Part shown: piece after piece, positions 18,114 through 27,421 of the stretch | Layout of the letters: each line of letters starts with the position of its first letter | Position numbering within the stretch: the first letter of the stretch is position 1 | Assembly: GCA_944320765.1 (NCBI GenBank) | Contig: CALUIS010000017.1 | Span: 1-64,000, forward strand | From: an uncultured Paraprevotella sp. | GTDB lineage: Bacteria > Bacteroidota > Bacteroidia > Bacteroidales > Bacteroidaceae | DNA: 64,000 bases | Direction: 5' to 3' | The notes under the pieces: generated by a model | What the model was told of the DNA's origin: nothing | The model's database searches: none | Seen by the model: the letters and a program-made list of their open reading frames with translations, nothing else | Translations under genes and position numbers: made by a program

Positions 18114-18890
18114 CTAAAAATTTAAGTTGCACTGGACTCCTACGGAGGCATTCCGTTTCCGCCCGCCAAAGTCGAAGATGGCCGGCTCGATGCGTAGTCC
18201 CAAGTCGCGGGAGATGTCGAAGGACGAAAGTTCCGCGTCCACATAGGCGTCCACGATGGAAAGCAAATAGACGGCAATCATGGCAAAGATGCTCATGTCG
18301 CGGTATTTGCGGTAATAGTTCTTCTTGTTCTTGAAAATCTCCTTGTATTGCTCTTCCCGCCCCTCGATGCTGTAGTTCAGCGGCAGCATGTTCTCGTAGC
18401 TTTTCGTGTTGGGGTCATCGTCCATGATGTCCAGGTAAGCCTGCGAGTAGTCGGAGAGCATCTGGTTGTTCCATGTCAGGGCGTAGAGGCAGCCCAGGAA
18501 TCCGCCGTAGACAATGGGGAGCTTCCACAGCTTGCGGTTGTAAATCTGTCCGGCCCCCGGCACAATCAGCGAGAGCCACAACGCCCGTTGCGGATTGGGG
18601 ATGAACCGTTTTTCGTTGAAAGGCACCTGCCGGAGCAAGGAGTCGCTTCTCAGGCCGATGGCGGTGGTGTCCAATGCGGTGGTGTCCGGCGTGGCGGTTG
18701 GCGGGATGATGCTGGCGGTGTCCGCCGTGAGGCTGTCGGCCGCGAATGTGCCGGCGGCCGGGAGCGAGTCGGTCGTCACTGTCAGGCTGTCGGCCGGGGC
18801 GGTCAACGTTCCGGCAAAGGCTCCCGTGGGCATGAACAAGATGCCGATCAGGGCGGGCAGGTGGCGTTTTATGGATGAAGTCGGTCTCAA
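18114..18890 (-). CDS. DUF5683 domain-containing membrane protein
   Basis: 258 residues. The N-terminal signal-like segment is followed by a long Ser/Thr/Ala/Asp linker (about 30-90) with repeated ADSLT/TDSL units. The conserved domain starts about FIPNPQRALWLSLIVPGAGQIYNRKLWKLPIVYGGFLGCLYAL, with two or three membrane segments and a later IVDAYVDAELSSFDIS stretch. Function is unknown, although the position between parB and mltD is conserved in Bacteroidales and suggests a link to envelope biogenesis. It overlaps parB by 4 bp (translational coupling). Confidence 0.88.
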   Translation of the reverse strand: MRPTSSIKRHLPALIGILFMPTGAFAGTLTAPADSLTVTTDSLPAAGTFAADSLTADTASIIPPTATPDTTALDTTAIGLRSDSLLRQVPFNEKRFIPNPQRALWLSLIVPGAGQIYNRKLWKLPIVYGGFLGCLYALTWNNQMLSDYSQAYLDIMDDDPNTKSYENMLPLNYSIEGREEQYKEIFKNKKNYYRKYRDMSIFAMIAVYLLSIVDAYVDAELSSFDISRDLGLRIEPAIFDFGGRKRNASVGVQCNLNF

Positions 18891-19780
18891 TTCTTTAAGC
18901 GGTCAAACAGTTCGATGATGCGTTCCAGTTCCTCTTCGTTGGCAAAAGGGATGCTGATTTTGCCCTTGCCTTTGTCGGAGCAGGTGAGCTGCACCCGCGT
19001 CTGGAAGAACTTGGAAAGGCTTTGCTTCAATATGTTGTATTCTTCGGGGAGGCGTGCGCCCTTGGGCGTGATTTTCTTTCCGCCGCTTCTGACGCTTTCC
19101 CCTTCGGTCAGGGCCTTGACCATTTCTTCCACCTTGCGCACGGAGAGCTTCTCTTTGGTAATCTGCTGGAACAGCTTGAGCTGCAGCGCGGGGTTGTCCA
19201 AAGCCAGGAGGGCGCGGGCATGGCCCATGTCGATTTCCTTGTTTTGCAATGCCATCTGGATGGTGGCCGGCAGCCGGAGCAGCCGGAGGTAGTTGGTGAT
19301 GGTCGTGCGGTTCTTGCCGATGCGTTCGCTCAGCTTCTCCTGCGTCAGGTTGTATTGTTCTATCAGGTGCTGGTAGGCCAGTGCGATTTCCACGGAGTTC
19401 AGGTCCTCGCGTTGGATGTTCTCAATCAGGGCCATTTCCATGACATTCTCGTCGTCGGCCGTACGGATATAGGCGGGTATGGTGCGCAGCCCGGCCAACT
19501 TGGAGGCCCGCCACCGGCGTTCCCCCGCGATGATTTGGAATGTGCCGTCCTCCATCTTGCGCAACGTGATGGGCTGCACGATGCCGATTTCGGCTATGGA
19601 GCCGGCCAGTTCGCCCAGGCTTTCGGGGTCGAAGTCCCTTCGTGGCTGGTTAGGGTTCGGGGTGATCTTGTCCAGCTCAATCTCGTTGATGGTGGACGAC
19701 CCGTCGGTGTGGACCTCACTGGTGGAGATCAAGGCGTCCAACCCGCGCCCCAAGGCAGGATATTTCTTATGTACGGCCAT
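18887..19780 (-). CDS. parB: Chromosome-partitioning protein ParB
   Basis: 297 residues. It binds parS and acts with ParA in chromosome segregation. The ParB/Sulfiredoxin N-terminal domain includes ITPNPNQPRRDFDPE, VQPITLRK and the CTP-binding signature IAGERRWRASKLAG. The HTH region follows (EKLSERIGKNRTTITNYLRLLRLP), then a C-terminal dimerisation segment. It lies 2 bp downstream of parA. I found no full parS site in the window. Confidence 0.97.
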   Translation of the reverse strand: MAVHKKYPALGRGLDALISTSEVHTDGSSTINEIELDKITPNPNQPRRDFDPESLGELAGSIAEIGIVQPITLRKMEDGTFQIIAGERRWRASKLAGLRTIPAYIRTADDENVMEMALIENIQREDLNSVEIALAYQHLIEQYNLTQEKLSERIGKNRTTITNYLRLLRLPATIQMALQNKEIDMGHARALLALDNPALQLKLFQQITKEKLSVRKVEEMVKALTEGESVRSGGKKITPKGARLPEEYNILKQSLSKFFQTRVQLTCSDKGKGKISIPFANEEELERIIELFDRLKN

Positions 19781-19782
19781 GC

Positions 19783-20547
19783 TTATTTGTCTTTTTCGAT
19801 GATTTCTTTGGCCAGGGCCAGATGGTTCTTCGCTCCGGTGGAATCCGTGTCATAGAGGATGACCGGCAGTCCGTGGCTTGGCGCCTCGCTCAGTTTGACG
19901 TTCCGTTGGATGACCGTGTTGAACACCAGTTCCTGGAAGTGTTTCTTCACCTCGTCGTAAATCTGGTTGGCCAGCCGGAGGCGGCTGTCGTACATGGTGA
20001 GCAGGAAGCCTTCAATCTCCAGCGAGGGGTTGAGCTTGGACTTGATGATCTTGATGGTGTTGAGCAGTTTGCTGATTCCTTCAAGGGCGAAATATTCGCA
20101 TTGCACGGGAATGATGACCGAGTCGGCGGCTGTGAGCGCGTTGACGGTAATGAGGCCCAACGAAGGCGAGCAGTCTATCAGGATATAGTCGTACTCGTTT
20201 TTTAAGGGGGCGAGAATCTGCGAGAGGACTTTCTCGCGGTTAGGCAGGTTGAGCATCTCGATTTCCGCGCCGACCAGGTCGATGTGCGAGGGGATGATGT
20301 CCAAGCCCTCGATGTCGGTCGTGTAAAGGGCATCCCGCGGGTCGGCATGGTCGATGATGCACTCATAGATGGAACATTCTATTTCTGATACGTCTACTCC
20401 CAAGCCGGAAGAAGCATTGGCTTGCGGGTCCGCGTCGACCAGCAATACCTTTTTCTCCAGTGTCGCCAGCGAGGCGGCCAGATTCATCGAAGTGGTGGTC
20501 TTTCCGACCCCTCCTTTCTGATTCGCTAAGGCAATAATCTTTCCCAT
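19783..20547 (-). CDS. parA: Chromosome-partitioning ATPase ParA/Soj
   Basis: 254 residues. Deviant Walker A motif KGGVGKTTTS (residues 11-20), the A' motif LLVDADPQANASSGLG and Walker B region YILIDCSPSLGLITVNAL are all intact. This is the small chromosomal ParA without a DNA-binding extension. It is first in the operon with parB, DUF5683, mltD and rel, preceded by a -7 element, and divergent from surE. Confidence 0.97.
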   Translation of the reverse strand: MGKIIALANQKGGVGKTTTSMNLAASLATLEKKVLLVDADPQANASSGLGVDVSEIECSIYECIIDHADPRDALYTTDIEGLDIIPSHIDLVGAEIEMLNLPNREKVLSQILAPLKNEYDYILIDCSPSLGLITVNALTAADSVIIPVQCEYFALEGISKLLNTIKIIKSKLNPSLEIEGFLLTMYDSRLRLANQIYDEVKKHFQELVFNTVIQRNVKLSEAPSHGLPVILYDTDSTGAKNHLALAKEIIEKDK

Positions 20548-20567
20548 ATCATCAAATTTGGTTGTCG

Positions 20568-20575
20568 CAAAAGTA
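20568..20575 (-). promoter_or_regulatory. -7 element of the parA operon
   Basis: Minus-strand TACTTTTG fits TAnnTTTG, 21 bp upstream of the parA ATG. No clear -33 element is visible. Confidence 0.5.
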
Positions 20576-20724
20576 ACGCATTCCGGACGACCGTGGCTGT
20601 AGCAAGGCGTGGAGAAACGTTAAATTGTTGAAAACTCAATGTTATTGTTAATAACTATGGAGCGTATCATTTCACAAAGATAATGTTTTTCGGTGAAAGC
20701 ACTGAGCATTTAAACCTTTTTTCG

Positions 20725-20732
20725 TACTTTTG
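20725..20732 (+). promoter_or_regulatory. -7 element of surE-lpxB
   Basis: TACTTTTG fits TAnnTTTG. Transcription would start around 20740, giving a leader of about 15 nt before the surE ATG at 20754. An out-of-frame ATG at 20744 lies in between. Confidence 0.5.
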
Positions 20733-20753
20733 TGCGAATAAATATGGGTGAAA

Positions 20754-21530
20754 ATGAACGACATGAGACCGCTGTTCCTGCTTTCTAATGACGATGGAGT
20801 GCAGGCCAAGGGATTGAAAGAACTGATAGACATGTTGTCTCCGCTGGGAGATTTGCTGGTCATGGCCCCGGACGGCCCCCGTTCGGGTTCGGCATGTGCC
20901 ATCACTTCGCACGACCCCCTGCACTATCGGGTCGTGGAGGTGCGTCCGGGCGTAAAAGTCTGTGCTTGTAGCGGGACGCCGGTGGACTGCGTGAAGCTGG
21001 CTTTGGAGCAGGAGGCCGGGCGCAAGCCGGATTTGGTGATAGGAGGCATCAATCATGGAGACAACTCCTCGGTGAGCGTGCATTATTCCGGCACGATGGG
21101 TATCGTGTTGGAAGGCTGCATGAAAGGTATTCCTTCGGTCGGGTTTTCCTTGCGCGACTTCGGCGCGGATGCTGATTTCTCCTTTGCCGTTCCTTTCGTG
21201 CGGGACATCGTGAAGCGGATGCTCGGCGAGGGATTGCCGCAAGGGACGTGCCTGAACGTGAACTTCCCGAAGGCGGAAGGAAAGGCTTACGCCGGCCTTA
21301 AGGTGTGCCGCATGGCGCGGGGGACTTGGACGAGCGAATGGGTGGAGGCCCGCCATCCCCGGGGGATGAAGTACTTCTGGCTGACGGGACGTTTCGTGAA
21401 TCTGGAGCCGGAGAGTACGGATACGGACGAATGGGCCTTGGCGCACGGCTTTGTGTCGGTCGTGCCCGTCAAGATAGACCTGACGGATTGTGCGTTGCTG
21501 GATAAGCTAAAAGGTTGGGAGGCGTTATGA
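20754..21530 (+). CDS. surE: 5'/3'-nucleotidase SurE
   Basis: 258 residues from the ATG at 20754; a GTG two codons upstream (20748) is possible, but the ATG gives the usual short N-terminus. Metal-binding LLSNDDG, then PDGPRSGSACAIT, SGTPVDCVKLAL and GGINHGDNSSVSVHYSGTMG match SurE. It dephosphorylates nucleoside monophosphates in the cytoplasm. Its stop overlaps the lpxB start (ATGA), so the two are translationally coupled. Confidence 0.94.
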   Translation: MNDMRPLFLLSNDDGVQAKGLKELIDMLSPLGDLLVMAPDGPRSGSACAITSHDPLHYRVVEVRPGVKVCACSGTPVDCVKLALEQEAGRKPDLVIGGINHGDNSSVSVHYSGTMGIVLEGCMKGIPSVGFSLRDFGADADFSFAVPFVRDIVKRMLGEGLPQGTCLNVNFPKAEGKAYAGLKVCRMARGTWTSEWVEARHPRGMKYFWLTGRFVNLEPESTDTDEWALAHGFVSVVPVKIDLTDCALLDKLKGWEAL

Positions 21531-22675
21531 AGTATTATCTGATAGTGGGCGAGGCCAGCGGAGACCTTCATGCTTCCCGCCTGATGAAGGAACTGAAGGC
21601 GCAGGACCCCCGTGCGGAATTCCGTTTCATCGGCGGCGACCTCATGCAGGAGCAGGGCGGCTTGATGGTGCGGCATTACAAGGATTTGGCCTATATGGGG
21701 TTCATTCCGGTGTTGCTCCATGCGCGTACAATCCTGAAGAATATGAGAGCCTGCAAGCGCGATGTGCTGGAGTGGAGACCCGATGTGTTGATATTGGTGG
21801 ACTATCCGGGATTCAACCTTTCGGTGGCGGAATACATCCATGCCCACAGCCAGATTCCCGTGTTCTATTATATTTCGCCTAAAATCTGGGCTTGGAAAGA
21901 ATACCGCATCAAGAACATCAAACGGGATGTGGACGAGCTGTTTTCCATCCTGCCGTTTGAGGTGGACTTCTTCGAGAACAGACATCATTATCCGATTCAT
22001 TATGTGGGAAATCCTACATTGGACGAGGTGGAGGCTTACAAACGGGAGGCGCAGGACTCCTTTGAGCGCTTCGTCTTGGAGAACGGTCTGGACGGACGGC
22101 CTGTGATAGCCTTGCTGGCGGGTAGCCGCAAACAGGAAATCAAGGACAACCTCCGGATTATGGTGAAGGCGGCTTCGGCATACGCGGGGCGGTATGAGCT
22201 GGTGCTGGCGGCGGCTCCCAATATAGAAGCGGACTTTTATGAAAAGGTACTGGACGGCAGGAAGGTGAGCATACTTTATGGGCAGACCTACCGTATCCTG
22301 AGCCATGCCCGTGCGGCGTTGGTCACTTCGGGGACGGCCACATTGGAGGCGGCGCTTTTCCGTGTCCCCCAGGTGGTATGCTACTATACGGCTTGCGGAA
22401 AACTCGTATCCTTCCTGCGCCGCCATATCCTGAAGGTGAAATACATCTCGTTGGTGAATCTGGTGGCGGGGCGTGAGGTCGTGCGCGAACTGGTAGCCGA
22501 CGGGATGACGGTAGAGCGTGTGCGGGAAGAGCTGGGACGGATTCTTACGGACGGACACGACCGCGGGGGCATGCTGCAGGGGTACGAAGAGATGGCTTCC
22601 CGTCTGGGAACACCGGGCGCGCCGGTGAGGGCGGCCCGGGAAATGATCTCGTCGCTGAAAGCGGGAAAGCCCTGA
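21527..22675 (+). CDS. lpxB: Lipid-A-disaccharide synthase
   Basis: 382 residues from the ATG at 21527, which begins MKYYLIVGEASGDLHASRLM, the normal LpxB N-terminus. It condenses UDP-2,3-diacylglucosamine with lipid X to form the lipid A disaccharide at the inner membrane. Family motifs include FIGGDLMQEQG, LVDYPGFNLSVA, YYISPKIWAWKEYR, HYVGNPTLDEV and LLAGSRKQEI. Start choice is supported by the ATGA overlap with surE. Its stop codon directly abuts that of convergent cdsA. Confidence 0.96.
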   Translation: MKYYLIVGEASGDLHASRLMKELKAQDPRAEFRFIGGDLMQEQGGLMVRHYKDLAYMGFIPVLLHARTILKNMRACKRDVLEWRPDVLILVDYPGFNLSVAEYIHAHSQIPVFYYISPKIWAWKEYRIKNIKRDVDELFSILPFEVDFFENRHHYPIHYVGNPTLDEVEAYKREAQDSFERFVLENGLDGRPVIALLAGSRKQEIKDNLRIMVKAASAYAGRYELVLAAAPNIEADFYEKVLDGRKVSILYGQTYRILSHARAALVTSGTATLEAALFRVPQVVCYYTACGKLVSFLRRHILKVKYISLVNLVAGREVVRELVADGMTVERVREELGRILTDGHDRGGMLQGYEEMASRLGTPGAPVRAAREMISSLKAGKP

Positions 22676-23527
22676 TTACAGTAAGGTCAGTGTATAGATA
22701 TAGATGACCGCCGCCGGTATGGCCAGCAAGGAGCTGTCGAAACGGTCAAGCATACCGCCATGTCCCGGAAGGATGTTGCCGCTGTCCTTGATGCCCAACT
22801 GGCGTTTCAGCAGGCTCTCTACCAAGTCGCCCCACGTGCCGAACACCACCACTACCAAAGACAGTCCCAGCCATTCCCAGCGGGACAGCCCCGGTTCAAA
22901 ACATGCCAGGATTTGCGAGGCGGCCAAGGCTGTGATGCCTCCGCCGATAGAACCTTCCCAAGATTTGTTGGGGGAAATGCGCGGGAACAGTTTGTGACGG
23001 CCCAGAAGCGAGCCGAAGCAATAGGCTCCGGTGTCGTTGGCCCACAAGAAGATGAATACCGAGAGGGGAAGCAGCCCGCTGTAGGCGACCCCCAGGCTGT
23101 AGGTGGATTCCGGTTGGAAGGCCAGGACATTCAGGGTGGCCAAAGGGAGAGCCACGTACATCTGGCTCATCATGGTGTAGGCCCAGTTGTTCAGCGCGTG
23201 TTCACTCTTGAGGTAAAGCTCGCTGACCAACAGATAGACGACAGACAGCAGATAGGGGATAAACACGCCCGACGGGGTGAGGTTGCTGCAAAAGCCCGAA
23301 ACGGCCAGGAACAGATAGACACCCGCCACCGTGCAGATGACGGTGTTGACCTGCACGTCCGTCCGCCGGTTTACGATCTGGCAGAATTCCCACAGGCTCA
23401 ATCCGGTGATGGCGGCGAACAAGAGGGTGAATGATACGTTGTTCCATAAAATACCGCCCACCAGTATCGCGACAAAAGCGATACCGGTGGTTGTGCGGAT
23501 ACATAGGTTCTTTATTTTGTCAGTCAT
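22676..23527 (-). CDS. cdsA: Phosphatidate cytidylyltransferase
   Basis: 283 residues, with about seven to eight membrane segments across the protein. It makes CDP-diacylglycerol for phospholipid synthesis in the inner membrane. The C-terminal CDP-DAG synthase signature is clear: FLWANDTGAYCFGSLLGRHK, RISPNKSWEGSIGG and LVESLLKRQLGIKDSGNILPGHGGMLDRFDS. It overlaps ftsH by 4 bp and is the last gene of the rsfS-ftsH-cdsA unit. Confidence 0.95.
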   Translation of the reverse strand: MTDKIKNLCIRTTTGIAFVAILVGGILWNNVSFTLLFAAITGLSLWEFCQIVNRRTDVQVNTVICTVAGVYLFLAVSGFCSNLTPSGVFIPYLLSVVYLLVSELYLKSEHALNNWAYTMMSQMYVALPLATLNVLAFQPESTYSLGVAYSGLLPLSVFIFLWANDTGAYCFGSLLGRHKLFPRISPNKSWEGSIGGGITALAASQILACFEPGLSRWEWLGLSLVVVVFGTWGDLVESLLKRQLGIKDSGNILPGHGGMLDRFDSSLLAIPAAVIYIYTLTLL

Positions 23528-25596
23528 TTCCTTTCCGTACTGTCTGTTTTTTCCGGTGTGCCGTCGGCCTGGCCTTGTCCACCGGCCTTTTCTGTTTCCG
23601 GTTGACCTGAAGGTCCTTCCAGAGCCGGTGCCTCTTTAGGCTCTTCTTGTGCGGCCTGTTGTTGCTCGGCCTCCAGTTTCTCCTGTTCTTCGTTCAGTGT
23701 CAGCAGCTCTTCCGTGCGGCTGGTCCAAGGACGTTTGCCGAAAATCTTCTCCACGTCCTCGGCGAAGATGACTTCCCGTTCCACCAGGATGCGGGCCAGT
23801 TCGGCATGGCCTTCCTTGTGTTCGCTCAACAAGGCCTTGGCCCGTTCGTACTGTTCGGTAATCATGCGTTTCACCTCCTCGTCGATGAGTTGCGCCGTCT
23901 GGTCGGAATAGGGCTTGGTGAAGTTGTACTCCTCATTATTATAATAGCACAGGTTGGGCAGGCGGTCGCTCATGCCGTAATAGGCAATCATGCCGTAAGC
24001 CTGTCGGGTCACCCGTTCCAGGTCGTTCAACGCGCCGGATGAGATATGTCCGGTGAACAGCTCTTCGGCGGCCCGTCCGCCCAACGTGGCGCACATTTCG
24101 TCCAGCATCTGTTCCTTGGTGGTGATTTGCCGCTCTTCGGGCATGTACCATGCCGCTCCCAAAGCCCGTCCGCGCGGGACGATGGTCACTTTGACCAACG
24201 GGTTGGCATAGCGCAGGAACCAAGAGATGGTGGCATGTCCGGCCTCGTGCAGGGCGATGGTCTGCCGTTCCTCGTTGGTCATGACCTTGGTCTTTTTCTC
24301 CAGGCCGCCGATGATGCGGTCCACGGCACTCAGGAAGTCGTCTTTGCTGACGGCGTTCTTGTCATGCCGTGCGGCAATCAGGGCGGCCTCGTTGCAGACA
24401 TTGGCGATGTCCGCTCCCGAGAAGCCCGGTGTCTGGCGTGCCAGCAGGTCGATATCCACGGTGCTGTCTGTCTTTACCGGTCGGAGATGCACCTTGAACA
24501 CCTCCTTGCGTTCGTTCAGGTCCGGCAGGTCCACGTGAATCTGGCGGTCGAAGCGTCCGGCGCGCAGCAGGGCCTTGTCCAGGATATCCACGCGGTTGGT
24601 GGCGGCCAGGATGATGACACCGCTGTTGGTGCCGAAACCGTCCATTTCTGTCAGCAACTGGTTCAGCGTGTTTTCCCGTTCGTCGTTGCCGCCCATGGCC
24701 GGGTTCTTTCCGCGTGCCCGTCCCACGGCGTCAATCTCATCGATGAAGATGATGCAAGGGGCTTTCTCCTTGGCCTGGCGGAACAAATCGCGTACGCGGC
24801 TGGCTCCCACGCCGACGAACATCTCTACGAAGTCGGACCCCGAAAGCGAGAAGAACGGCACGTTGGCTTCTCCTGCCACGGCCTTGGCCAACAAGGTCTT
24901 GCCCGTTCCCGGAGGTCCCACGAGCAATGCCCCCTTGGGAATTTTTCCTCCCAGGTCGGTGTATTTCTTCGGGTTCTTCAGGAACTCCACAATCTCTTCT
25001 ACCTCCATCTTGGCTCCGGCCTGGCCGGCCACGTCCTTGAACGTCACCTTGGTGCCTTCGCCTTTTTCAATCAGCCGGGCCTTGCTTTTGCCCACGTTGA
25101 ACACGTTGCCTCCCGTGGGGCTTCCGCCGCTCATGCGGCGCATGAGGAAAATCCAGATGGCGATGATGATGAACAACGGGAAGAGGTTCCAGAAGATGTT
25201 GCTTACGAAGTCGTTGCTTTGCTCGAAGCGGAGAGTGCCGGTGAATTTTTCCTCTTGCCGGGCTTTGTCCACCAGCTCCATGAGCTTTCCGTTGTCGGCA
25301 TATTCCACCGTAACCGCCGGAGCGCCTCCGATTTTGCTGAGGTCATTCGTGTTGAACACGTCTTTGAGGTGTTCTTTCGTCACATACATCTGCAACACGC
25401 CTTTGTCCTTCTGTGCCACGATTTTGGAAGCGTATCCGTTTTCCACATATTGCTCAAAGGTCGTGTAGTCCACGGTTTTGGAAGTGCTGCTGCCCGTGCT
25501 GGTGACGAACAGGTAGACCAACACCAAGACAATCATGCCGTAAATCCAGTTCATGTTGAACCGGGGCATCTTGTTCTTATTCTCTTTTTCGTTCAT
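23524..25596 (-). CDS. ftsH: ATP-dependent zinc metalloprotease FtsH
   Basis: 690 residues. It is a membrane AAA+ protease that degrades misfolded and regulatory membrane proteins. Two membrane helices (about 16-32 and 131-151) bracket a periplasmic domain. The AAA module has Walker A GPPGTGKT (227-234), Walker B FIDEID (284-289) and the second-region-of-homology GRFDRQI. The zinc site HEAGH is at 450-454. The C-terminal tail (about 640-690) is rich in Gln/Glu/Pro/Gly and looks disordered. It lies 21 bp after rsfS and overlaps cdsA. Confidence 0.97.
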   Translation of the reverse strand: MNEKENKNKMPRFNMNWIYGMIVLVLVYLFVTSTGSSTSKTVDYTTFEQYVENGYASKIVAQKDKGVLQMYVTKEHLKDVFNTNDLSKIGGAPAVTVEYADNGKLMELVDKARQEEKFTGTLRFEQSNDFVSNIFWNLFPLFIIIAIWIFLMRRMSGGSPTGGNVFNVGKSKARLIEKGEGTKVTFKDVAGQAGAKMEVEEIVEFLKNPKKYTDLGGKIPKGALLVGPPGTGKTLLAKAVAGEANVPFFSLSGSDFVEMFVGVGASRVRDLFRQAKEKAPCIIFIDEIDAVGRARGKNPAMGGNDERENTLNQLLTEMDGFGTNSGVIILAATNRVDILDKALLRAGRFDRQIHVDLPDLNERKEVFKVHLRPVKTDSTVDIDLLARQTPGFSGADIANVCNEAALIAARHDKNAVSKDDFLSAVDRIIGGLEKKTKVMTNEERQTIALHEAGHATISWFLRYANPLVKVTIVPRGRALGAAWYMPEERQITTKEQMLDEMCATLGGRAAEELFTGHISSGALNDLERVTRQAYGMIAYYGMSDRLPNLCYYNNEEYNFTKPYSDQTAQLIDEEVKRMITEQYERAKALLSEHKEGHAELARILVEREVIFAEDVEKIFGKRPWTSRTEELLTLNEEQEKLEAEQQQAAQEEPKEAPALEGPSGQPETEKAGGQGQADGTPEKTDSTERK

Positions 25597-25617
25597 AGCG
25601 TTTCGCGATGGGGGATT

Positions 25618-25977
25618 TTAGTCGATGTCGGGCAGCTCCGTCAGTTTGGCATCGGCCCATAAGTGTTCGATGTCGTAGAATCCGCGTGCTTCCGGGAGGA
25701 AGATATGTACGATGATGTCCACGTAATCCATTGCCACCCAGGTGGCGTTTCTCAGGCCGTCTACGGCCAGGGGCTTGGTTTGGCATTTCTTGCGGGTGGA
25801 ATCCGCGACGGCCTCCTCGATGGCCTCGATTTGCGCCGGCGAGTTGCCTTGGCAGATGATAAAATATTGGCAGATGGTGTCGCCGATACCCGTCAAGTCC
25901 GCGATGACGATTTGTTTTCCTTTCTTTTCCTGTATGCCTTCCGTGATGGCATTGAGCAATTGTTGCGTTTCGTTCAT
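25618..25977 (-). CDS. rsfS: Ribosome silencing factor RsfS
   Basis: 119 residues from the ATG at 25977. This start gives the expected MNETQQLLNAITEGIQEKK; an upstream Met would add an unconserved extension lying over the promoter. RsfS binds ribosomal protein uL14 and blocks subunit joining when nutrients are low. Family features are VIADLTGIGDTICQYFIICQGNS, ATWVAMDYVDIIVHIF and ARGFYDIEHLWADA. It is first in the operon with ftsH and cdsA. Confidence 0.94.
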   Translation of the reverse strand: MNETQQLLNAITEGIQEKKGKQIVIADLTGIGDTICQYFIICQGNSPAQIEAIEEAVADSTRKKCQTKPLAVDGLRNATWVAMDYVDIIVHIFLPEARGFYDIEHLWADAKLTELPDID

Positions 25978-26004
25978 TCGTTGATTTCTACATAAATTGT
26001 CGGG

Positions 26005-26012
26005 CAAAGATA
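26005..26012 (-). promoter_or_regulatory. -7 element of rsfS-ftsH-cdsA
   Basis: Minus-strand TATCTTTG fits TAnnTTTG, 28 bp upstream of the rsfS ATG. Confidence 0.5.
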
Positions 26013-26179
26013 GCATATAATCTCTGATTCATCCAACTTTTGACAGTAAAACCGTCGGGATTTTATCTTTTTTAGGTAATAAGATGTCTCCTCGTGGCAT
26101 CCCAAGGGGCGCGGTTGGAAGGGAAAATGTGGAATCCGGGACTTAAAGGGCAAGAATACAAGAAAAAGTAGGGCAAAAA

Positions 26180-26211
26180 TTTGTGGGTTCAAAAATAACT
26201 CGTTACCTTTG
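26180..26211 (+). promoter_or_regulatory. Promoter of the tRNA-Gln pair
   Basis: TTTG at 26180-26183, a 20-bp spacer, and TACCTTTG at 26204-26211: a full match to the Bacteroidota -33/-7 consensus. The first tRNA begins 18 bp downstream. Confidence 0.75.
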
Positions 26212-26228
26212 CAGTCGCAAAAGGACAA

Positions 26229-26299
26229 TGGGCTATGGTGTAACGGTAACACAACAGATTCTGGTCCTGTTTTTCCAGGTTCGAATCCTGGTAGCCCAA
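26229..26299 (+). tRNA. tRNA-Gln (anticodon CTG), copy 1
   Basis: Complete cloverleaf without encoded CCA: acceptor TGGGCTA/TAGCCCA, D arm GTGT/ACAC, anticodon loop TTCTGGT (anticodon CTG), and T arm CCAGG-TTCGAAT-CCTGG. The anticodon stem ACAGA/CCTGT has an A-C mismatch at its loop-proximal pair (31-39), and G follows the anticodon where many tRNA-Gln have A. It is probably co-transcribed with the copy at 26338. Confidence 0.93.
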
Positions 26300-26337
26300 C
26301 GAAGCGGCACGGGTGGTGTCCTCGTTTGTATTGAGAT

Positions 26338-26408
26338 TGGACTATGGTGTAATGGTAACACAACAGATTCTGGTCCTGTTTTTCCAGGTTCGAGTCCTGG
26401 TAGTCCAA
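26338..26408 (+). tRNA. tRNA-Gln (anticodon CTG), copy 2
   Basis: Near duplicate of copy 1, 38 bp downstream. The acceptor is TGGACTA/TAGTCCA, a compensated G-C to A-T change relative to copy 1. One D-loop base and one T-loop base also differ (GTTCGAG for GTTCGAA). It keeps the same A-C mismatch at 31-39, so the oddity is not a random error in one copy. Confidence 0.93.
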
Positions 26409-26409
26409 C

Positions 26410-26446
26410 GAAGAAGGCTTTCCTCATGGTGGGGAAAGCCTTCTTC
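26410..26446 (+). terminator. Terminator-like stem after the tRNA-Gln pair
   Basis: GAAGAAGGCTTTCC pairs with GGAAAGCCTTCTTC across a 9-nt loop. There is no long T tract (only TTCTTC in the stem), so it may mark the 3' end of the tRNA transcript by structure rather than act as a canonical intrinsic terminator. On the minus strand it could serve the end of the EEP gene. Confidence 0.55.
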
Positions 26447-26469
26447 GTCGCAGGGGGAGGCCAAGGGTT

Positions 26470-27345
26470 TCAGGGCAGCCGTATGATGCCCCAGTGCGGG
26501 TTATGGTCGGAAATGTGTCCGGTGGTGCCGGCATTTTCCCGGATGATGCCGGTCTGGAGTACCTCGATTGCAGGACTGGCGAAGATGAAGTCTATTTTGC
26601 TCCGCCGTTCCGGGGGAAGCTGTCCGAAATTGTGGTAAGTGTAGGCCGGTCCTTTCTTTGAGGGGCTTTTCAAGTATACATCCTGCAGGAAAGCCGGGTC
26701 TGCGGTCAGGATGCGATAAGGTTCGCTGTCCGCTGTGACATTGAAATCCCCGGTGAGGATGACCGGGCGGTTTCCTGCCAAGTCCTTGATTCGTTGTGAG
26801 ACCAGGCGGGCGGCGTTCCGCATGGCCTCTTTTCCCACATGGTCGAAGTGCGTGTTGACGAACAGGAATTCCTTTCCGTTCCGCTTGTCCTCGAATCTGG
26901 CCCAGGTGGCGATGCGCGTGCAGGCCCCGTCCCATCCGATGAAACCGGCACTGTCGGGATATTGGGAAAGCCAGAACGTCTGGCTGTCGAGCAGTTTCAC
27001 CCGTAGAGTGTCGTAGAGGATGGGGGCGTATTCCCCCCGGGTCTTGCCATCGTCGCGTCCTGCCCCGACATGCCGGTAACCGGGAAGCCTTTGCAGGAGG
27101 TCCTGCAACTGGTGGTGCAACACTTCCTGCATTCCCACGATGTCCCACCCTTGTGCGGCGATGAGGGCGGGGACGGTGTCTTTCCGGACTGCCCAACGGT
27201 TGTTCCCGTCGCCGGAATTGTCGTAGCGGATGTTGAAGGTGGCCACTTTGAGGGAGGAATCTTCGGTGTCCGGTGTGGCTGGAGTGGCATACAGGCCGGT
27301 GAGGCAACACCATGCTGTGATAAGTGCGGTTACATGTTTTTTCAT
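26470..27345 (-). CDS. Endonuclease/exonuclease/phosphatase family secreted hydrolase
   Basis: 291 residues from the ATG at 27345, which gives a clear signal peptide (MKKHVTALITAWCCLTGLYA); a start seven codons upstream is less likely. The EEP fold is complete: VATFNIRYDN, QEVLHHQLQDL with the metal-binding Glu, VNTHFDHVGKEA, LTGDFNV and the final ISDHNP. These residues coordinate the metal and attack a phosphodiester or phosphoester. In Bacteroidales this family is mostly periplasmic or secreted; whether the substrate is nucleic acid, sphingolipid or an inositol phosphate is not decided by sequence. Confidence 0.88.
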   Translation of the reverse strand: MKKHVTALITAWCCLTGLYATPATPDTEDSSLKVATFNIRYDNSGDGNNRWAVRKDTVPALIAAQGWDIVGMQEVLHHQLQDLLQRLPGYRHVGAGRDDGKTRGEYAPILYDTLRVKLLDSQTFWLSQYPDSAGFIGWDGACTRIATWARFEDKRNGKEFLFVNTHFDHVGKEAMRNAARLVSQRIKDLAGNRPVILTGDFNVTADSEPYRILTADPAFLQDVYLKSPSKKGPAYTYHNFGQLPPERRSKIDFIFASPAIEVLQTGIIRENAGTTGHISDHNPHWGIIRLP

Positions 27346-27421
27346 ATCCGTAAAGATGGAAGACACCGCTCTCCGGTGGGGCGTAGGAAAGCGGTGCCGT
27401 GTGTCTATGGGGTTAAAGTTG

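Noticed and set aside
25978..26016. Longer N-terminus of RsfS
   Set aside because: The added residues overlap the -7 element and are not typical of the family; the ATG at 25977 gives the standard protein.
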